In this document: positions 63,562 to 64,000 of the stretch, in pieces
Numbering within the stretch: position 1 is the first letter of the stretch
Layout of the letters: every line of letters starts with the position of its first letter
Origin: Cercis canadensis
Taxonomy: Eukaryota; Streptophyta; Magnoliopsida; Fabales; Fabaceae
DNA length: 64,000 nucleotides
Assembly (NCBI GenBank): GCA_003255065.1
Contig: QAOA01007670.1
Span: 558,001-622,000, forward strand
Direction: 5' to 3'
Made by a program: the position numbers and the translations under genes
The notes under the pieces: model-generated
What the model was told of the DNA's origin: nothing
Seen by the model: only the letters and a program-made list of their open reading frames with translations
Databases searched by the model: none

Positions 63562-64000
63562 CTATGGCACAACCTTGCCTTTTTCAATAAAAGTAACAAA
63601 CTGTTTCTCAAGTCTGCTAATTCTCTCTGCAAGCTTCTCTATGTCTTCAGATGTGAAGCTTTTTCTCTCAGGTTTGTTAATTCTCTCCTCGCCTTCAGTC
63701 TGAGGCCTTTCCCTTTCATTAGCCAGACATAGTTCTTTGCTCCCTTTTGCATCTTCCATAGCTTGCTCCGAGCCCTCCATTAAAGTTTCAATTTTTACTT
63801 TAGCGACTGCAAGACTGCAAGACATGCCACCACCCTCAATTTCTTTCAAGGTTGCTGGCTCACATTCCCTCACAGAATTGCCAGAACCCCCAGTGTTATG
63901 CTTTGGAGGAAAACCTGGTGGGACATCAGGAACGGGAACATTATCTGCTTTTGGAGGAAAACCTGGTGGGACATCAGGAACAGGAACAGGACGATTATCT
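63562..64000 (-). CDS. Unidentified protein, 3' part, with proline-rich repeats and C-terminal coiled coil
   Basis: Minus-strand frame open from the window edge to TAG at 63562-63564, with no intron seen in 439 bp. It starts with two near-identical units, PVPDVPPGFPPKADN and PVPDVPPGFPPKHN (encoded about 63899-63990). Then comes a charged, Glu/Lys-rich region (NERERPQTEGEERINKPERK) and a short amphipathic helix SEDIEKLAERISRLEKQF near the end (KGKVVP). The repeats suggest an extended Pro-rich linker and the helix a coiled coil. I do not recognise the family. The start and most of the gene lie beyond base 64000. Confidence 0.65.
   Translation of the reverse strand, partial: DNRPVPVPDVPPGFPPKADNVPVPDVPPGFPPKHNTGGSGNSVRECEPATLKEIEGGGMSCSLAVAKVKIETLMEGSEQAMEDAKGSKELCLANERERPQTEGEERINKPERKSFTSEDIEKLAERISRLEKQFVTFIEKGKVVP

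Noticed and set aside
1-64000. CRISPR arrays, operons, tRNA or rRNA genes, complete retroelements, viral insertions
   Set aside because: Looked for on both strands; none could be supported. The only retroelement trace is a short old RNase H-like fragment near 62.1-62.3 kb.

Overview
This is a 64 kb piece of a nuclear genome from a eudicot plant. The evidence is AT-rich DNA, GT-AG introns in nearly every gene, chloroplast- and organelle-targeted proteins typical of plants, and many short non-autonomous DNA transposons. The best matches recalled for the proteins are Arabidopsis genes; the species itself cannot be read from the sequence. I see no viral, bacterial-type or otherwise novel system: this is an ordinary, gene-rich euchromatic segment, and its most unusual property is the way it was assembled.

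Layout, left to right. 1-4445 (+): 3' part of a NEPRO/Rmp1-like nucleolar protein gene. About 6008-8685 (+): chloroplastic lipocalin (LCNP/CHL). 9471-11240 (-): LTD/GDC1, the ankyrin protein that delivers LHCP to the chloroplast SRP pathway. Its first exon is duplicated across a 383-base N gap. 12.9-16.2 kb: intergenic DNA with MITEs and a minisatellite. 16264-16734 (+) and 16740-17240 (-): two small, single-exon, convergent genes of unknown function with only 5 bp between their stop codons. 21025-26268 (+): GPI8/PIG-K, the catalytic subunit of GPI transamidase. 27473-34365 (-): a 19-exon DEAD-box RNA helicase of the DDX27/Drs1 type (RH28), ending in a 16-nt exon. 34.4-40.3 kb: MITE-rich spacer with a misplaced assembly block. 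40322-46353 (+): a TORTIFOLIA1/SPIRAL2-family microtubule-associated protein. 47930-58283 (-): plant organellar DNA polymerase I (POLIA/POLIB type, 12 exons). 59961-62816 (-): a receptor-like cytoplasmic kinase of subfamily VII (PBL23-like) with a long acidic tail. 63562-64000 (-): 3' end of an unidentified gene with proline-rich repeats.

The genes are independent housekeeping, organelle, cytoskeleton and signalling genes and do not form a pathway. LTD, the SPIRAL2-like gene and organellar Pol I also lie close together in Arabidopsis (recalled as At1g50900, At1g50890, At1g50840), so part of the window looks like conserved microsynteny.

Assembly. Six single N bases and one 383-N run each sit at a join. 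Six of the seven are directly flanked by near-identical copies of the same sequence, and the seventh (35790) lies between two displaced copies. The copies differ at roughly the level expected of alleles. They look like unmerged contig overlaps or alternative-haplotype pieces in a heterozygous genome. About 2.4 kb (34811-37194) appears to be displaced second copies of flanking DNA. Gene models and copy-number claims near these joins should be treated with care.
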